From positions 1-49,336 of the forward strand of contig CAMZHI010000007.1 of NCBI GenBank assembly GCA_947306755.1: a stretch of DNA of 49,336 bases, written 5' to 3'. The stretch comes from an uncultured Clostridia bacterium (GTDB lineage Bacteria; Bacillota; Clostridia; TANB77; CAG-508). The notes under the pieces are model-generated. The model was not told where the DNA came from and searched no databases. It saw only the letters and a program-made list of their open reading frames with translations. A program made the translations under genes and the position numbers. Below are positions 1 through 9,093 of the stretch, piece by piece (position 1 is the first letter of the stretch; every line of letters begins with the position of its first letter).

Positions 1-53
1 CCTCCATACATTTTCTCAATTTGTATTATATACAAATTGAATTTTTTTATCAA
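1..53 (-). promoter_or_regulatory. Sigma-A promoter with palindromic operator for a gene beyond the left edge
   Basis: Read on the minus strand, TTGATA (48-53) and TATAAT (25-30) are separated by exactly 17 bp, a near-consensus sigma-A promoter. A perfect inverted repeat, TCAATTTGTA at 16-25 and TACAAATTGA at 31-40 with a 5-bp centre, covers the -10 box. GGAGG (complement of bases 1-5) follows as a ribosome binding site, so the controlled gene starts just outside the window. A repressor bound to the palindrome would block the -10 element. The repressor's identity is unknown. Confidence 0.7.
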
Positions 54-72
54 TAGTTTTTTTAACATTTTT

Positions 73-259
73 CATTTGGAGATGGTCTTTTTTTATCAAT
101 GATTTATTAAAAAGAACTAATCCGCGTCAGCATATCGTTTTTAAAATCCGTATGGTGGGTATCCCTAAAGGGGGGTACCATAGGATTTTAAAAATGATAT
201 GCGGTTAAACAGGATTAGTTCTTTACTTTAAATTTACAAAAAATGACCGTCTTTAAATG
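73..259 (+). repeat. Nested inverted-repeat element, copy 1 (core 115-220)
   Basis: First of four copies of a roughly 105-bp core that begins AACTAATCCGCGTCAGC and ends GCGGTTAAACAGGATTAGTT. The core folds as nested stems: AACTAATCC/GGATTAGTT, a 20-bp inner stem with one G-T pair, and a GC-rich apical hairpin. Degenerate outer arms at 73-94 and 238-259 also pair with each other. Here the pair just outside the core is G114/C221, while the other three copies have T/A. The copy lies between the left-edge promoter and the end of a small membrane-protein gene. Confidence 0.85.
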
Positions 260-264
260 GAAAA

Positions 265-432
265 TCACAAAATTATTCCACCTATTATTGCGAAAATAAA
301 GCCTAGTATTTTTATTCCTGCTGTTGCTTGGTTTTTGTCTCCAAATCCAAACCATTTTTCACTTAAAAGTCTAGCATCATATATAAATATTACACCTATT
401 AAAACTATAATTAATGCAATTAATTTCAACAT
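265..432 (-). CDS. Small hydrophobic membrane protein, 55 residues
   Basis: The frame starts at ATG 432, preceded at 6 nt by the strong ribosome binding site AGAAGGGAG, and stops at TGA 265-267. The product is 55 residues with two hydrophobic stretches (about residues 2-19 and 39-55). They flank a short polar loop with WFGFGD, so a two-pass membrane hairpin is likely. The open frame on the opposite strand is its shadow: it lacks a comparable ribosome binding site. The gene follows recG on the same strand by 47 bp and could be cotranscribed with it. I recognise the general type from other Clostridia but can assign no function. Confidence 0.7.
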   Translation of the reverse strand: MLKLIALIIVLIGVIFIYDARLLSEKWFGFGDKNQATAGIKILGFIFAIIGGIIL

Positions 433-479
433 TTTTTAACTCCCTTCTCTGTCAAAAATCCCCGGTACTAATGACAACA

Positions 480-2527
480 TTATATCTCAATTTTACCAGT
501 AAACCTTGTTTTTATCAAGTTGTTTAATCTTGCATTTTTTTCTTGTTCTAGTTTTGGATCTTCTGTAATTATTTGATTTGATAGTCTTTGTACTCTTTTT
601 AAAACATCTATATCTTCAAATAAATTTGCTATTTTCATTTCTGGAATTCCGGTGCTGTGCTGTTCCAAAGAAATCTCCTGAACCTCTTAATTCTAAATCT
701 TTTTCAGAAATTATAAATCCATCATTTGTTTGGCACATTATTTTCATTCTTTCTTGAACAACTTTTCCTCTTCCTTCAAATTTTAAAATACAATATGATT
801 GATATTCTCCACGTCCTACTCTTCCTCTTAGCTGATGAAGCTGAGCTAACCCAAATCTTTCAGCATTTTCAATTACCATTATATTGGCATTTGGAACATC
901 TACTCCTACTTCAATAACTGTTGTAGAAATTAAAATATCTATTTCCTTGTTTTTAAATTTTAGCATTATTTCATCTTTCTCTTTTGGTTTCATTTTTCCA
1001 TGTAAAAATTCTACTCTAAATTGTGGAAATGTTTCTTTTTGCAATTTTTCTGCAAGCTCTGTAACAGATTTTAAATCCATTTCTTCATTTTCTTCTACTA
1101 ATGGGCATACAATATAACATTGTCTTCCTTGTTCTATTTGTTTTGTAATAAATACATTTATTCTGTTTTCCATATCTTTTCCAACTGCAAATGTATCTAT
1201 TTTTTTTCTATTTGGAGGAAGCTCATCAATAATTGATATATCCAAATCTCCATACAATATTAATGCTAAAGTTCTTGGAATTGGTGTTGCTGACATAACA
1301 AGTACATCTGGGTTATTTCCTTTTGCTGATATTTTAGCCCTTTGCTTTACTCCAAATCTATGTTGCTCATCTGTAACAACAAGTCCCAAATTTTTAAATT
1401 CTACATTATCTTCAAGCATTGCATGTGTTCCAATTAAAATGTCTATTTCACCGATTTTTAAGTCTTTCTTTTAATTCTTGTTTTTTCTTTTTAGTAATTG
1501 CAGATATTAAAAGTTCAATTCTTATTCCAAATTGATTTAATGTTTTTTGGAAATTTTCAAAATGTTGTGTAGCTAAAATTGCAGTTGGTGCTAAAATTGC
1601 GGCTTGATATCCAGATTTTACAGCTTTATATGCAGCAATTTCAGAAACTATAGTTTTTCCTGACCCAACATCACCTTGTAAAAGCCTATTCATTGGCTTT
1701 GAGCTTTCCATATCTGAATCAATTTCTTCCAAAACTCTAAGTTGAGCTCTGGTTAGTTTAAACGGCAATGTATTTATAACATCACTCATTTTTACATTTT
1801 TATTGAACTCTATTCCTTTTTCATCATTTTTATAATTTTCTTTTATTTTTAATAGTGCTAATTGAAAACTTAATAATTCCTCAAATACTAACCTATATCT
1901 TGCCTTTATGAAATCTTGCTTATTATCAGGAAAATGAACTTTTTTCATAGCGTTATTTATATCCATAAGCTTATATTGTTCTAAAATATAATCAGGCAAA
2001 GTTTCTTCTAAATTTCCATAAGCTTCATTTACTCCATTTTCAATTATTTTTCTAATTGTATTTTGTGAAATGCCATATGTTAAAGGATAAATTGGAATAA
2101 TCTTTCCAGTATTTTTGTTTTCTCCAGATTCATCAAAAATTGGAGATTTCATTTCATATCTTCCAAGTTTAATCTCCACTTTTCCATAAAAATTATATGT
2201 ATGTCCTATTTTTATAACATTTTTTAAATAGCTTTGATTATACCAAATAATAGTGCAAGGCGTTTCACCATCACGAATAATCAGCTTATACATCTTAAGC
2301 CTTCTTGCAAAAATCTCTTGAACTTTTGTAATTGCAACACCTTTGATTAGAGCATCTTCTCCATCTATACAATCATAAAGCTTTTTGGCTACTCCTCTGT
2401 CTTCATAATTTCTAGGAAAGTATGATATTAAATCTTGCAAAGTATTTATATTCAATTTATTCAATAATTTAACTCTCGTTGGTCCAACATTTTTAACATA
2501 TTGAACTGGCTTGTTTAAATCTATCAT
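480..2527 (-). pseudogene. recG: recG, ATP-dependent DNA helicase, interrupted by two single-base frameshifts
   Basis: RecG unwinds branched DNA and regresses stalled replication forks. Three consecutive minus-strand frames together give one complete RecG of about 681 residues, the normal family length: 1448-2527 (wedge/OB domain and Walker A LLQGDVGSGKT), 616-1447 (TDEQHRFGV, MSATPIPRT, GRVGRG) and 480-650 (C-terminal helicase end). Removing one base at about 1453 restores LKNGEIDILIGTH. Removing one at 651/652 restores FFGTAQHGIPEMKIANL. Both breaks are a single extra G on the plus strand directly after CC. The true start is ATG 2527 behind AAAGGAG; a longer frame to 2560 runs into the adjacent repeat. 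It could be a genuine pseudogene or two sequencing errors of one kind. Confidence 0.85.
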
Positions 2528-2545
2528 CCTTGCTCCTTTTTTCAA

Positions 2546-2660
2546 TTGAGAGGTTGTCAATGGGGACGGACCTTTTTGACAACTATTTTTTTAGTTTATA
2601 AAAAAATAATTTGCAGACAAAAGTTGTCAAAAAGGTCCGTCCCCATTGACAACCTCTCAA
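2546..2660. repeat. Inverted repeat with perfect 39-bp arms, lacking the conserved core
   Basis: Arms at 2546-2584 and 2622-2660 are perfectly complementary over 39 bp, with a 37-bp AT-rich loop. They include TGGGGACGGACCTTTTTGAC, which is also the outer arm of the core-containing copy at 18190-18387. This locus therefore looks like the same outer palindrome without the 105-bp core. The right arm supplies the TGA stop codon of the metallophosphoesterase (2657-2659), and the left arm lies just upstream of the recG ribosome binding site. Confidence 0.9.
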
Positions 2661-3358
2661 ACTATAAATAACTTGAAATCTAATGCATCAGCACTTACTA
2701 GTTTGAATTCTATTCCATCAATATTTCCTTCAACCGCTTCTTCTATTGATTTTCCATGTAAATGTGCATAATAACATCTTTTTATATCATATTTTTTTAG
2801 TATTCTCATAAATCCTGTATCTAAATCTTCCTTAATTATTGGAGGATAATGCATAAATACTATTATCTCTTTGCTTCCATCAGTATTTTTTGCAATAGCA
2901 TCTTTTATAGATAGTTCCAGTCTTAGCTCTTCTCTTGCTAAGATTTTTTTAGAATTTTCACTATCTAAATGATGCAGAGTCCACCCTCTAGTTCCACATA
3001 TTATTTTGTTTTCAACTTCTATACTATTTGTTTGAATAAAATCTATATTATTAAAGTTATTTTCCTCTAAATATTTTTTCATATTTGTAATTGTTGTCCA
3101 CCAATATTCATGGTTACCCTTAAGCAATAATTTTTTTCCAGGTAAACTGCACAAATATTCAAAATCTTTATATGTATCTTTTAAATGCATAGCCCAAGAG
3201 AAATCTCCTGGATGTATAACTGTATCTTCTTCTTTTACTTTTGATATCCAATCTTTTCTTATTTTTTCCTCATGATTTTCCCAATTATCGCCAAATATGT
3301 CCATTGGTTTTGGATTTTCAAATGATAAATGTAAATCACCTATTGTGTATATTGACAT
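2657..3358 (-). CDS. Calcineurin-like metallophosphoesterase
   Basis: A 233-residue cytosolic protein with the metal-ligand motifs of calcineurin-like phosphoesterases in order: GDLHL (residues 7-11), PGDFSW, LKGNHEYWW, and a distal MHYPP and HLHGKS. It resembles the stand-alone predicted phosphohydrolases of Clostridia (COG1768 type). The substrate cannot be read from sequence. The start at 3358 has GAGG 7 nt upstream. The gene lies 23 bp after tsaD on the same strand, so cotranscription is likely. Its stop codon lies inside the arm of a long inverted repeat, which may have replaced the original 3' end. Confidence 0.88.
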   Translation of the reverse strand: MSIYTIGDLHLSFENPKPMDIFGDNWENHEEKIRKDWISKVKEEDTVIHPGDFSWAMHLKDTYKDFEYLCSLPGKKLLLKGNHEYWWTTITNMKKYLEENNFNNIDFIQTNSIEVENKIICGTRGWTLHHLDSENSKKILAREELRLELSIKDAIAKNTDGSKEIIVFMHYPPIIKEDLDTGFMRILKKYDIKRCYYAHLHGKSIEEAVEGNIDGIEFKLVSADALDFKLFIV

Positions 3359-3381
3359 CTTCCTACCTCATACCTCCCACA

Positions 3382-4371
3382 TCAGATTTTAAGATTTGGT
3401 ACAGCATTTAAACTTAGCTCATCTCTTTTTCCATTTATAAAATTATAATATCCTGCTGATGCTATCATAGCCGCATTATCTGTACATAATTTCATATCTG
3501 GCAAATATGTTTTTATTCCATTATCTTGTAGTTTCAATATTTCATTTCTAATAAAGCAATTTGCAGAACATCCTCCACCTATTGCTAAAGTTTTCATTCC
3601 AGTTTGTTCTAAAGCATCTGTTATATTTTTCATTAACATATCCACAACTGACTTTTCAAAACTTGCACATAAATCTGCTTTATTAATATCTTTTGTATTA
3701 TGATTTACATTTATTACTGCAGTTTTGATTCCACTAAAGCTAAAATCAAGAGAATTTTCAAAATGTGTTGTAGGTAACTTTATTGTAGGCTTACCCTCTA
3801 ATGCCAATTTATCTACTTTTGGTCCACCAGGATAACCTAATCCAACTACTCTAGCTACTTTATCAAATGCTTCTCCTATTGCATCATCTCTAGTTTTACC
3901 TAATATTTCAAAATCTGTATAATCATTGACTTGAATTATTTGTGTATTTCCTCCTGATATTAGCAAACATAAAAATGGTGGTTTTAAATCTTTATGAGTT
4001 ATATAATTTGCTGCAATATGTCCATGTATATGGTTAACTCCAACAAGTGGTTTATTTATTGCATAGCTTAATGCTTTTCCATATGATACTCCAACTAAAA
4101 GCGCACCTACTAATCCAGGTCCATATGTTGGAGTTACTGCATCAATATCATCAAATGTAACATTTGCTTCTTTTAAAGCATATTGTACAACTCTAGAAAT
4201 TGCTTCTATATGATTTCTTGAAGCTATTTCTGGTACAACTCCACCATATTTTTCGTGTATCGGTATTTGTGTATCTATAATATTTGATAATATTTCTCTT
4301 CCATTTTTTACAACTGAAGCTGATGTTTCATCACAGCTTGTTTCAATTCCAAGTGTTAATATATCTTTCAT
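3382..4371 (-). CDS. tsaD: tRNA N6-adenosine threonylcarbamoyltransferase TsaD
   Basis: TsaD transfers the threonylcarbamoyl group from threonylcarbamoyl-AMP to A37 of ANN-decoding tRNAs, together with TsaB and TsaE. The 329-residue product opens with the ASKHA-type IETSCDETS and contains [10 protein letters not shown] and the metal-binding [13 protein letters not shown] (His114 and His118 are the expected ligands). It also has the ISGGNTQ and GGGCSANCF nucleotide-binding loops. Length and motif order are normal. AGAAGGAT precedes the ATG at 4371. TsaC, which makes the intermediate, is encoded 2.2 kb upstream on the same strand; TsaB and TsaE are not in the window. Confidence 0.97.
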   Translation of the reverse strand: MKDILTLGIETSCDETSASVVKNGREILSNIIDTQIPIHEKYGGVVPEIASRNHIEAISRVVQYALKEANVTFDDIDAVTPTYGPGLVGALLVGVSYGKALSYAINKPLVGVNHIHGHIAANYITHKDLKPPFLCLLISGGNTQIIQVNDYTDFEILGKTRDDAIGEAFDKVARVVGLGYPGGPKVDKLALEGKPTIKLPTTHFENSLDFSFSGIKTAVINVNHNTKDINKADLCASFEKSVVDMLMKNITDALEQTGMKTLAIGGGCSANCFIRNEILKLQDNGIKTYLPDMKLCTDNAAMIASAGYYNFINGKRDELSLNAVPNLKI

Positions 4372-4401
4372 AATTATCCTTCTTTCGCATTTATTTTACT
4401 A

Positions 4402-4441
4402 AAAAATACAAAAAATAGCAAGTGTTTACCTGCTATTTTCT
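4402..4441 (-). terminator. Rho-independent terminator after the large anchored protein gene
   Basis: On the minus strand AAAATAGCA and TGCTATTTT-like arms around a short loop are followed by a T-rich tract (TTTTTTGTATTTTTT). The hairpin overlaps the stop codon of the upstream gene (4426-4428) and precedes tsaD, so it should separate the two transcripts at least partly. Confidence 0.6.
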
Positions 4442-6423
4442 ATTCTATTCATTTCTTGTTTTAGACTTGAATTATTAATAGAGTCTAATGCATTATAATA
4501 AATCATCAATCCTCCGCCTTTAACTATACCAGTCAATGCTCCTGCATATACAGTAGCAACATTTTTAGCTGTAATTTGTTCATATTCAATATTGTCTATT
4601 CCAACTATTGAAAAATATGGAATTAGTCCTAATGAAAGAGATGAAACAGTATTTTCATTATATGTATTATTCTGCATTTGTTCTTTATTAATATCTTCCA
4701 TTTTCGTAGATATATTATTAAATACATTTCCTATCTGTTTTGCATCTTTGCCATTCATTTTCCAAATTTCATCATCTTCAATTCTATTTATTTGAAGATT
4801 ATCATTAAATGTATTTTTATTATAATATTGAAATTTTCTTTTTGGAGTTGTTGTATCTATATTCTCTTCAATTTGTGCTTCCTTTGTTTCAACTTTACCA
4901 TTAGAAGTTACTATATATTCATTTTTTGTATCTTTACTTATTATTCTAAAAGAACCATTTTCATTTTCAGAAATTTCAAAATTCTTTCCCGAAAACAGGC
5001 TTTTCAAATCATCTAATGTAATATTAGTATTATAATTAGTATTATTTCCACTATATAAACCTGTCATCTTGTTAGTATATAAATCCATGATTGAAATCAT
5101 TATTTCTTCTTTTTCTTCACTACTCTTAGTCTCTTTTCTTGCTTCTTGGGCTCTTTTTAAAATTCCATTATCTAGTTCTTCAATTTTATCTAAACTGCAA
5201 CTAGCAATTTCTTCAACTTGGTTTAATGAGTCTAAACCTCTATATCCTATAGACATAGATCCCAATAACTCTGAGTTATGTAATGCTTCTATATTATATA
5301 TTAATTTACCCTCTTCTTTATTTTTTTCGATGTTTAATGCAGAAACATATTCTTCTTCACTAAAAATATCTTTTCTTGTTATCTCAATTGAAATTCCATT
5401 TTCTTTTTTACTTATTATCTGAGATTGATCATCATTTACAGATTCAATTCTAGTTAATTCTTTGTCTTCTATATATAAATTATATACATATATTTTCTCT
5501 TCTTTTGAAGAATCTGTTGTAGTATTTTCAAAAACATCATCTTCATCCGTATTCTCTTCACTATAGTCATCTATATAATCTTCTAATTTGTTTTTCAATT
5601 CATCTATTTTATTATCTACTTCTTCTTCAGAATAAATTGAAAAACTTGTAAATACACTTCTAATAACTTGCCAAATTACCTCATCATCTTTTGCTGTTTC
5701 TAAAACTCTTTTTACTATGTTATTTAATTGTGTTTCATTTATTTTTAGTGAATATACTGTAGTATTATCTTGATTTGTTTTTGAAAACATATCATCATTC
5801 AACTCATTAATAACCAATTTAGTATACTTTTCAACCAATTGATTGACTTCATCTTCCGAAATTATTGAATCAATCAAATTAGAATCAATTTTATTTGGTA
5901 TTAGTTTTATTAATTCCTCATTAAGTCCTAGTTCTTTTGCCCATTCTTGAAGATTGCTATTTTCTATAACTATGTAATTTTTCAATATGTTATTAATTCT
6001 AAATCCATACATATCATCTTGTGCTAATACATCTATATCTATACCTTTTGATTGTGGATAATTTACTTTTATATTTTGCAAATTTATTTTATTTGTTTTA
6101 TCTACTTTTCCACTAATTGCAATATTACTATTCTCTGCAAGTTTCATTTCATTAGTTTTATTGGAACTTTCAGTATCATAGCTAATTGAAATTTTCCCAT
6201 TGTTTTCATAAGGAGTGTTTTGCAATTTCTTTTTATAAGCATCTAAATCATCATCTTTTAATTGATTATAAATGAAATCTTTGCTTTCTGATACATATTT
6301 TAAAAACATCTGCTTATCTGTTTTAAATATATCTGTGCCAAAATACAGGTATGCAAAAGCTCCAACTATTGCAAATATAAGAATTATTAGAACTATTATT
6401 GATATTTTTATTACACTTTTCAT
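4426..6423 (-). CDS. Large membrane-anchored extracytoplasmic protein of unknown function
   Basis: A 665-residue protein that I cannot assign to a characterised family. The start is ATG 6423, with AAAGGA 9 nt upstream; a TTG further out (6441) would place the ribosome binding site inside the gene. One strongly hydrophobic segment (about residues 5-28) is followed by a long polar, Asn/Lys/Glu-rich region, giving a type II topology with the bulk outside the membrane. An acidic stretch rich in Asp, Glu, Ser and Thr lies near residues 285-310. Length and composition resemble large anchored proteins common in gut Clostridia. A surface or envelope role is inference from topology only. It lies between tsaC and tsaD but has its own terminator. 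Confidence 0.75.
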   Translation of the reverse strand: MKSVIKISIIVLIILIFAIVGAFAYLYFGTDIFKTDKQMFLKYVSESKDFIYNQLKDDDLDAYKKKLQNTPYENNGKISISYDTESSNKTNEMKLAENSNIAISGKVDKTNKINLQNIKVNYPQSKGIDIDVLAQDDMYGFRINNILKNYIVIENSNLQEWAKELGLNEELIKLIPNKIDSNLIDSIISEDEVNQLVEKYTKLVINELNDDMFSKTNQDNTTVYSLKINETQLNNIVKRVLETAKDDEVIWQVIRSVFTSFSIYSEEEVDNKIDELKNKLEDYIDDYSEENTDEDDVFENTTTDSSKEEKIYVYNLYIEDKELTRIESVNDDQSQIISKKENGISIEITRKDIFSEEEYVSALNIEKNKEEGKLIYNIEALHNSELLGSMSIGYRGLDSLNQVEEIASCSLDKIEELDNGILKRAQEARKETKSSEEKEEIMISIMDLYTNKMTGLYSGNNTNYNTNITLDDLKSLFSGKNFEISENENGSFRIISKDTKNEYIVTSNGKVETKEAQIEENIDTTTPKRKFQYYNKNTFNDNLQINRIEDDEIWKMNGKDAKQIGNVFNNISTKMEDINKEQMQNNTYNENTVSSLSLGLIPYFSIVGIDNIEYEQITAKNVATVYAGALTGIVKGGGLMIYYNALDSINNSSLKQEMNRIENSR

Positions 6424-6480
6424 TATTAAAATTCCTTTCAATTTTTTTACATTATATGCCTAATTAATTATTCTAAATTT

Positions 6481-6571
6481 TTGGGGTTGGATGTCGGAAG
6501 TCAGATGTCAGATATTGGAAATCAAACCTCTCACTTCTCACCTCATTACGGGCGATTAAAATCGCCCCTAC
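6481..6571. repeat. Intergenic repeat: GTCAGA-rich stretch plus a 23-bp palindromic unit
   Basis: Bases 6490-6515 contain near-tandem GTCGGAAGTCAGATGTCAGA-like units. Bases 6549-6571 are a 23-bp self-complementary unit (centre GGGCGATTAAAATCGCCC). It is identical to the right half of the inverted pair at 21091-21156. The stretch lies between tsaC and the next gene and contains no coding frame. Confidence 0.75.
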
Positions 6572-6575
6572 AATG

Positions 6576-7178
6576 TTATTTTTTAATAATTCCCAAAATC
6601 TCCTCCAACGAAATAGGTCCTTCTCTTATAATTTTTATTTCGCGAGATGTGCAGTCTACGATAGTGCTTGCTTGTCCATAAGATACTTTTCCTTCTAAAA
6701 TTCCATCAATATTATGAAATTTTTCTTTTATTTCTTCAATACTTTTACAAACCGGCTCTCCACTTAAATTCGCACTGGTCATAAATATTGGGCTTCCAAC
6801 TTTTTCTATTAATTCTTCTAAAGGTTTTGATGTTGCCATTCTAATTCCAATCTCATTAGAGCCTTCATTAATATAGTTTGGTGTTTTCTCACATTTTAAT
6901 AAAACTAAAGTTATTGGTCCAGGCATAAAAGAATTTATGATTTTTTCTATTCTTTCATCTACTTTTGCAATACTTTTTATTTGCTCTATATTATTGCACA
7001 TTATTGGAAAAGCTTTATTTTCAGGTCTATGTTTTATTTCTATTAAATGTTCTCTTGCTTTTCTAGAGTTCATACGTGCACACAAACCATACACTGTATC
7101 TGTAGGTACCGCAATTACACCATCATTTTTTAATATTTCTGCTAATTTGTTAATTTGTGTTTTATCGAAAACTTTCAT
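6576..7178 (-). CDS. tsaC: L-threonylcarbamoyladenylate synthase (TsaC/Sua5/YwlC family)
   Basis: Makes threonylcarbamoyl-AMP from threonine, bicarbonate and ATP, the first step of t6A37 tRNA modification. The 200-residue product has the YrdC-fold landmarks VIAVPTDTVYGLCAR near the N-terminus, KHRPENKAFPIM, MPGPITLVL and MTSANLSGEPV. It ends soon after, so it is the short TsaC form without the Sua5 C-terminal domain. The start is ATG 7178 with AAAGGA 9 nt upstream; a GTG at 7199 would overlap that site. The gene follows the MYG1-type gene by 35 bp on the same strand and ends 5 bp before a palindromic repeat. Confidence 0.95.
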   Translation of the reverse strand: MKVFDKTQINKLAEILKNDGVIAVPTDTVYGLCARMNSRKAREHLIEIKHRPENKAFPIMCNNIEQIKSIAKVDERIEKIINSFMPGPITLVLLKCEKTPNYINEGSNEIGIRMATSKPLEELIEKVGSPIFMTSANLSGEPVCKSIEEIKEKFHNIDGILEGKVSYGQASTIVDCTSREIKIIREGPISLEEILGIIKK

Positions 7179-7212
7179 TTTTATAAATCCTTTAATCACA
7201 AAATATTATATG

Positions 7213-8607
7213 TTAATTTCTTGCATCTTGTACTTCAAAATTTTGAACTATAATTGATTTTTCAGCTAAATCATACAATGCCTCTTTTGCATCATTATCA
7301 TTCAAATCTTTATTAGTTCTGGCAAAAAATTTATTTTTATGAACAAATTCTATTTTTTTTATTAGTTTAAATGGTATCTTTGATAATAATGGTGTTAATT
7401 TCGTATATCTATCATCTACAGCTGTAGAGTTTGGTACACATTCAAGTGCCCAACCCCCATTAGGATATGGATATATCACAAATCTAATAGGATTATCTTT
7501 ATGTTTTTCATTATATGCACAAATACCCTTCTTCCATGGCATTGTTTGGGCAGGAATAATAAGACAAGAAGATTTTATATTTTCAGGATTTTTGATTAAG
7601 TGTTCTATTATTTTAGTAGCATAAAACTCATCAACTATTTGTCGAATTTTTTGTTCTATAATTTCTTTTTTATCTTTTTCAGTATTATATTTAAAACTAT
7701 GCTGTTCTAAAAATAGCTTAATATTATCATTAACAGTTGTTGTTAATTGTTCATTATTAATTTCAGATAATGCTTTCATTATATCTTCATTATCTTCATA
7801 AATTTTCATTACATTAGGTTCTTTAGAAAAATTATTTAAAAGTGATTTTTGATACTTAATTGCTGTATCTTTTATAAATTGTTCTTGCTCTTCTAAACTA
7901 ATTGATTCATTTACATCTTTTATTTGTTCTCTTAATATTATGCTTTTTAAACAATTGTTAAAAGTTCTTCTTGTTACATCAAATGCTCTTATAAAACTCT
8001 CATTAAAATCAGGTTTTTCCTCATGCCAACTTGGATTAAATAATGTAATAAAATCAAAGTCAAATGATGTATAGTATTTTTCATTGTCATCTAGTTTTTT
8101 CTCTTTTATTGTTTCATCACTTTTTTTAGGCTTTTCTATTAATTTTCCATTATCATCTGCATCAATAAACCTTATAATTTCATTATCAATTATTTCAAAC
8201 AATCGATCTATTTCAGATGTACTCAAATCTGGCTTTATTTGTTTTATCAGTTCCTTACCATATGCTTTCCATACTAATCCTATACTTGCATACTTTGTTC
8301 CATCTTTACGTTGTTTATCGCATCCTTCATAATGATGATCAAACTCTCCTCCTCCTATATCAACACAAACATTACAATCTTTGAGTACTTCATGATTTCT
8401 AGTTCTAACTATAGCAACTTTTTTTACTTTTGGAGATTTTATATTGTTATTAATTTTTTCAATTAATATATCTAAAATACAGCATGCTGCGACATCATCA
8501 CAATGAAATATCCCATTGTGAACACCAATTACAAAAATCCCCTCATCCCTAATTTTTTTAATATCATCATTTTCGTTTAGAACTATAATCTCATTACTCA
8601 AAATCAT
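7213..8607 (-). CDS. MYG1-family DHH-like protein
   Basis: A 464-residue protein with the MYG1/UPF0160 signatures. The N-terminal metal-site motif is FVIGVHNGIFHCDDVAACCI (residues 25-44), followed by VDIGGGEFDHHYEG at about 82-95 and a C-terminal GGWALECVP with a late FVHKNKFFA. Eukaryotic MYG1 is reported as a 3'-5' RNA exonuclease, and the fold belongs to the DHH phosphoesterase class. The bacterial role is not established. It is longer than usual, apparently through a charged insertion at about residues 200-350. AGGAG precedes ATG 8607. It is the last gene of a short operon of small unknown genes. Confidence 0.85.
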   Translation of the reverse strand: MILSNEIIVLNENDDIKKIRDEGIFVIGVHNGIFHCDDVAACCILDILIEKINNNIKSPKVKKVAIVRTRNHEVLKDCNVCVDIGGGEFDHHYEGCDKQRKDGTKYASIGLVWKAYGKELIKQIKPDLSTSEIDRLFEIIDNEIIRFIDADDNGKLIEKPKKSDETIKEKKLDDNEKYYTSFDFDFITLFNPSWHEEKPDFNESFIRAFDVTRRTFNNCLKSIILREQIKDVNESISLEEQEQFIKDTAIKYQKSLLNNFSKEPNVMKIYEDNEDIMKALSEINNEQLTTTVNDNIKLFLEQHSFKYNTEKDKKEIIEQKIRQIVDEFYATKIIEHLIKNPENIKSSCLIIPAQTMPWKKGICAYNEKHKDNPIRFVIYPYPNGGWALECVPNSTAVDDRYTKLTPLLSKIPFKLIKKIEFVHKNKFFARTNKDLNDNDAKEALYDLAEKSIIVQNFEVQDARN

Positions 8608-8663
8608 ATTTCTCCTATACTTGAATATTTCATTTATATTCCTTATGTAGTTTAGATATCTTA

Positions 8664-8954
8664 TTATTTTTCTATATCTTTATTTGCACTCTTATTTGGC
8701 TTGTTTACAAACTTATTTAAATAAGCTGAATACTGATCTCCACATTCTATCATAACAGTAGTGTATATATCATCAACTATTTGTATAGTTAAATTTACAC
8801 TTGACTTCAGCTCTTTTTTCCATATATCTAATATTGATTTTTTTTCATCTCCACTAAAACTATACCATTCTCGGCCATTGTTACCTGAATTTAATAATTT
8901 TCTTTTTATAAATTTAAATTCTTCTTCTGTGATTACTTTAATATTATTTGACAT
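8664..8954 (-). CDS. Hypothetical protein, 96 residues
   Basis: A small soluble protein with no motif I recognise. The start at ATG 8954 is chosen because GGAG lies 8 nt upstream; an in-frame ATG at 8975 has no good ribosome binding site. The composition is Lys/Asn/Glu-rich with an aromatic centre (GREWYSFSGDEKK). It is 56 bp upstream of the MYG1-type gene and in the same operon as the preceding small frames, so a role linked to that protein is possible but unproven. Confidence 0.6.
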   Translation of the reverse strand: MSNNIKVITEEEFKFIKRKLLNSGNNGREWYSFSGDEKKSILDIWKKELKSSVNLTIQIVDDIYTTVMIECGDQYSAYLNKFVNKPNKSANKDIEK

Positions 8955-8955
8955 T

Positions 8956-9093
8956 TTATTTTTCTCCATTATCATTCTTTAAATTCTTTGAATATTTCAA
9001 TTTTAGCTCTATATCTAATCTTTATTTACAATCCATATCATTTTCATTTAAAGCTATAATATCAGTTAAATAATTACACACTTCATATCTCAT
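8956..9093 (-). pseudogene. Small frame of 45 codons interrupted by an in-frame TAA
   Basis: An ATG at 9093 overlaps the TGA of the upstream 80-residue gene as ATGA, the classic geometry for translational coupling. The frame reads 23 codons to TAA at 9022-9024. It then stays open for 21 more codons ending in ..NDNGEK and a TAA one base before the next start codon. The tight fit on both sides suggests a former gene of about 45 residues with one nonsense substitution. A functional 23-residue peptide, or pure chance, is also possible. Confidence 0.35.

Noticed and set aside
257..439. A 60-codon open frame on the plus strand
   Set aside because: It lies opposite the 55-residue membrane-protein gene, which has the strong ribosome binding site and a coherent hydrophobic pattern.
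1440..1460. Programmed ribosomal frameshifting in recG
   Set aside because: No slippery heptamer with downstream structure is seen, RecG is not known to use frameshifting, and there are two separate breaks.
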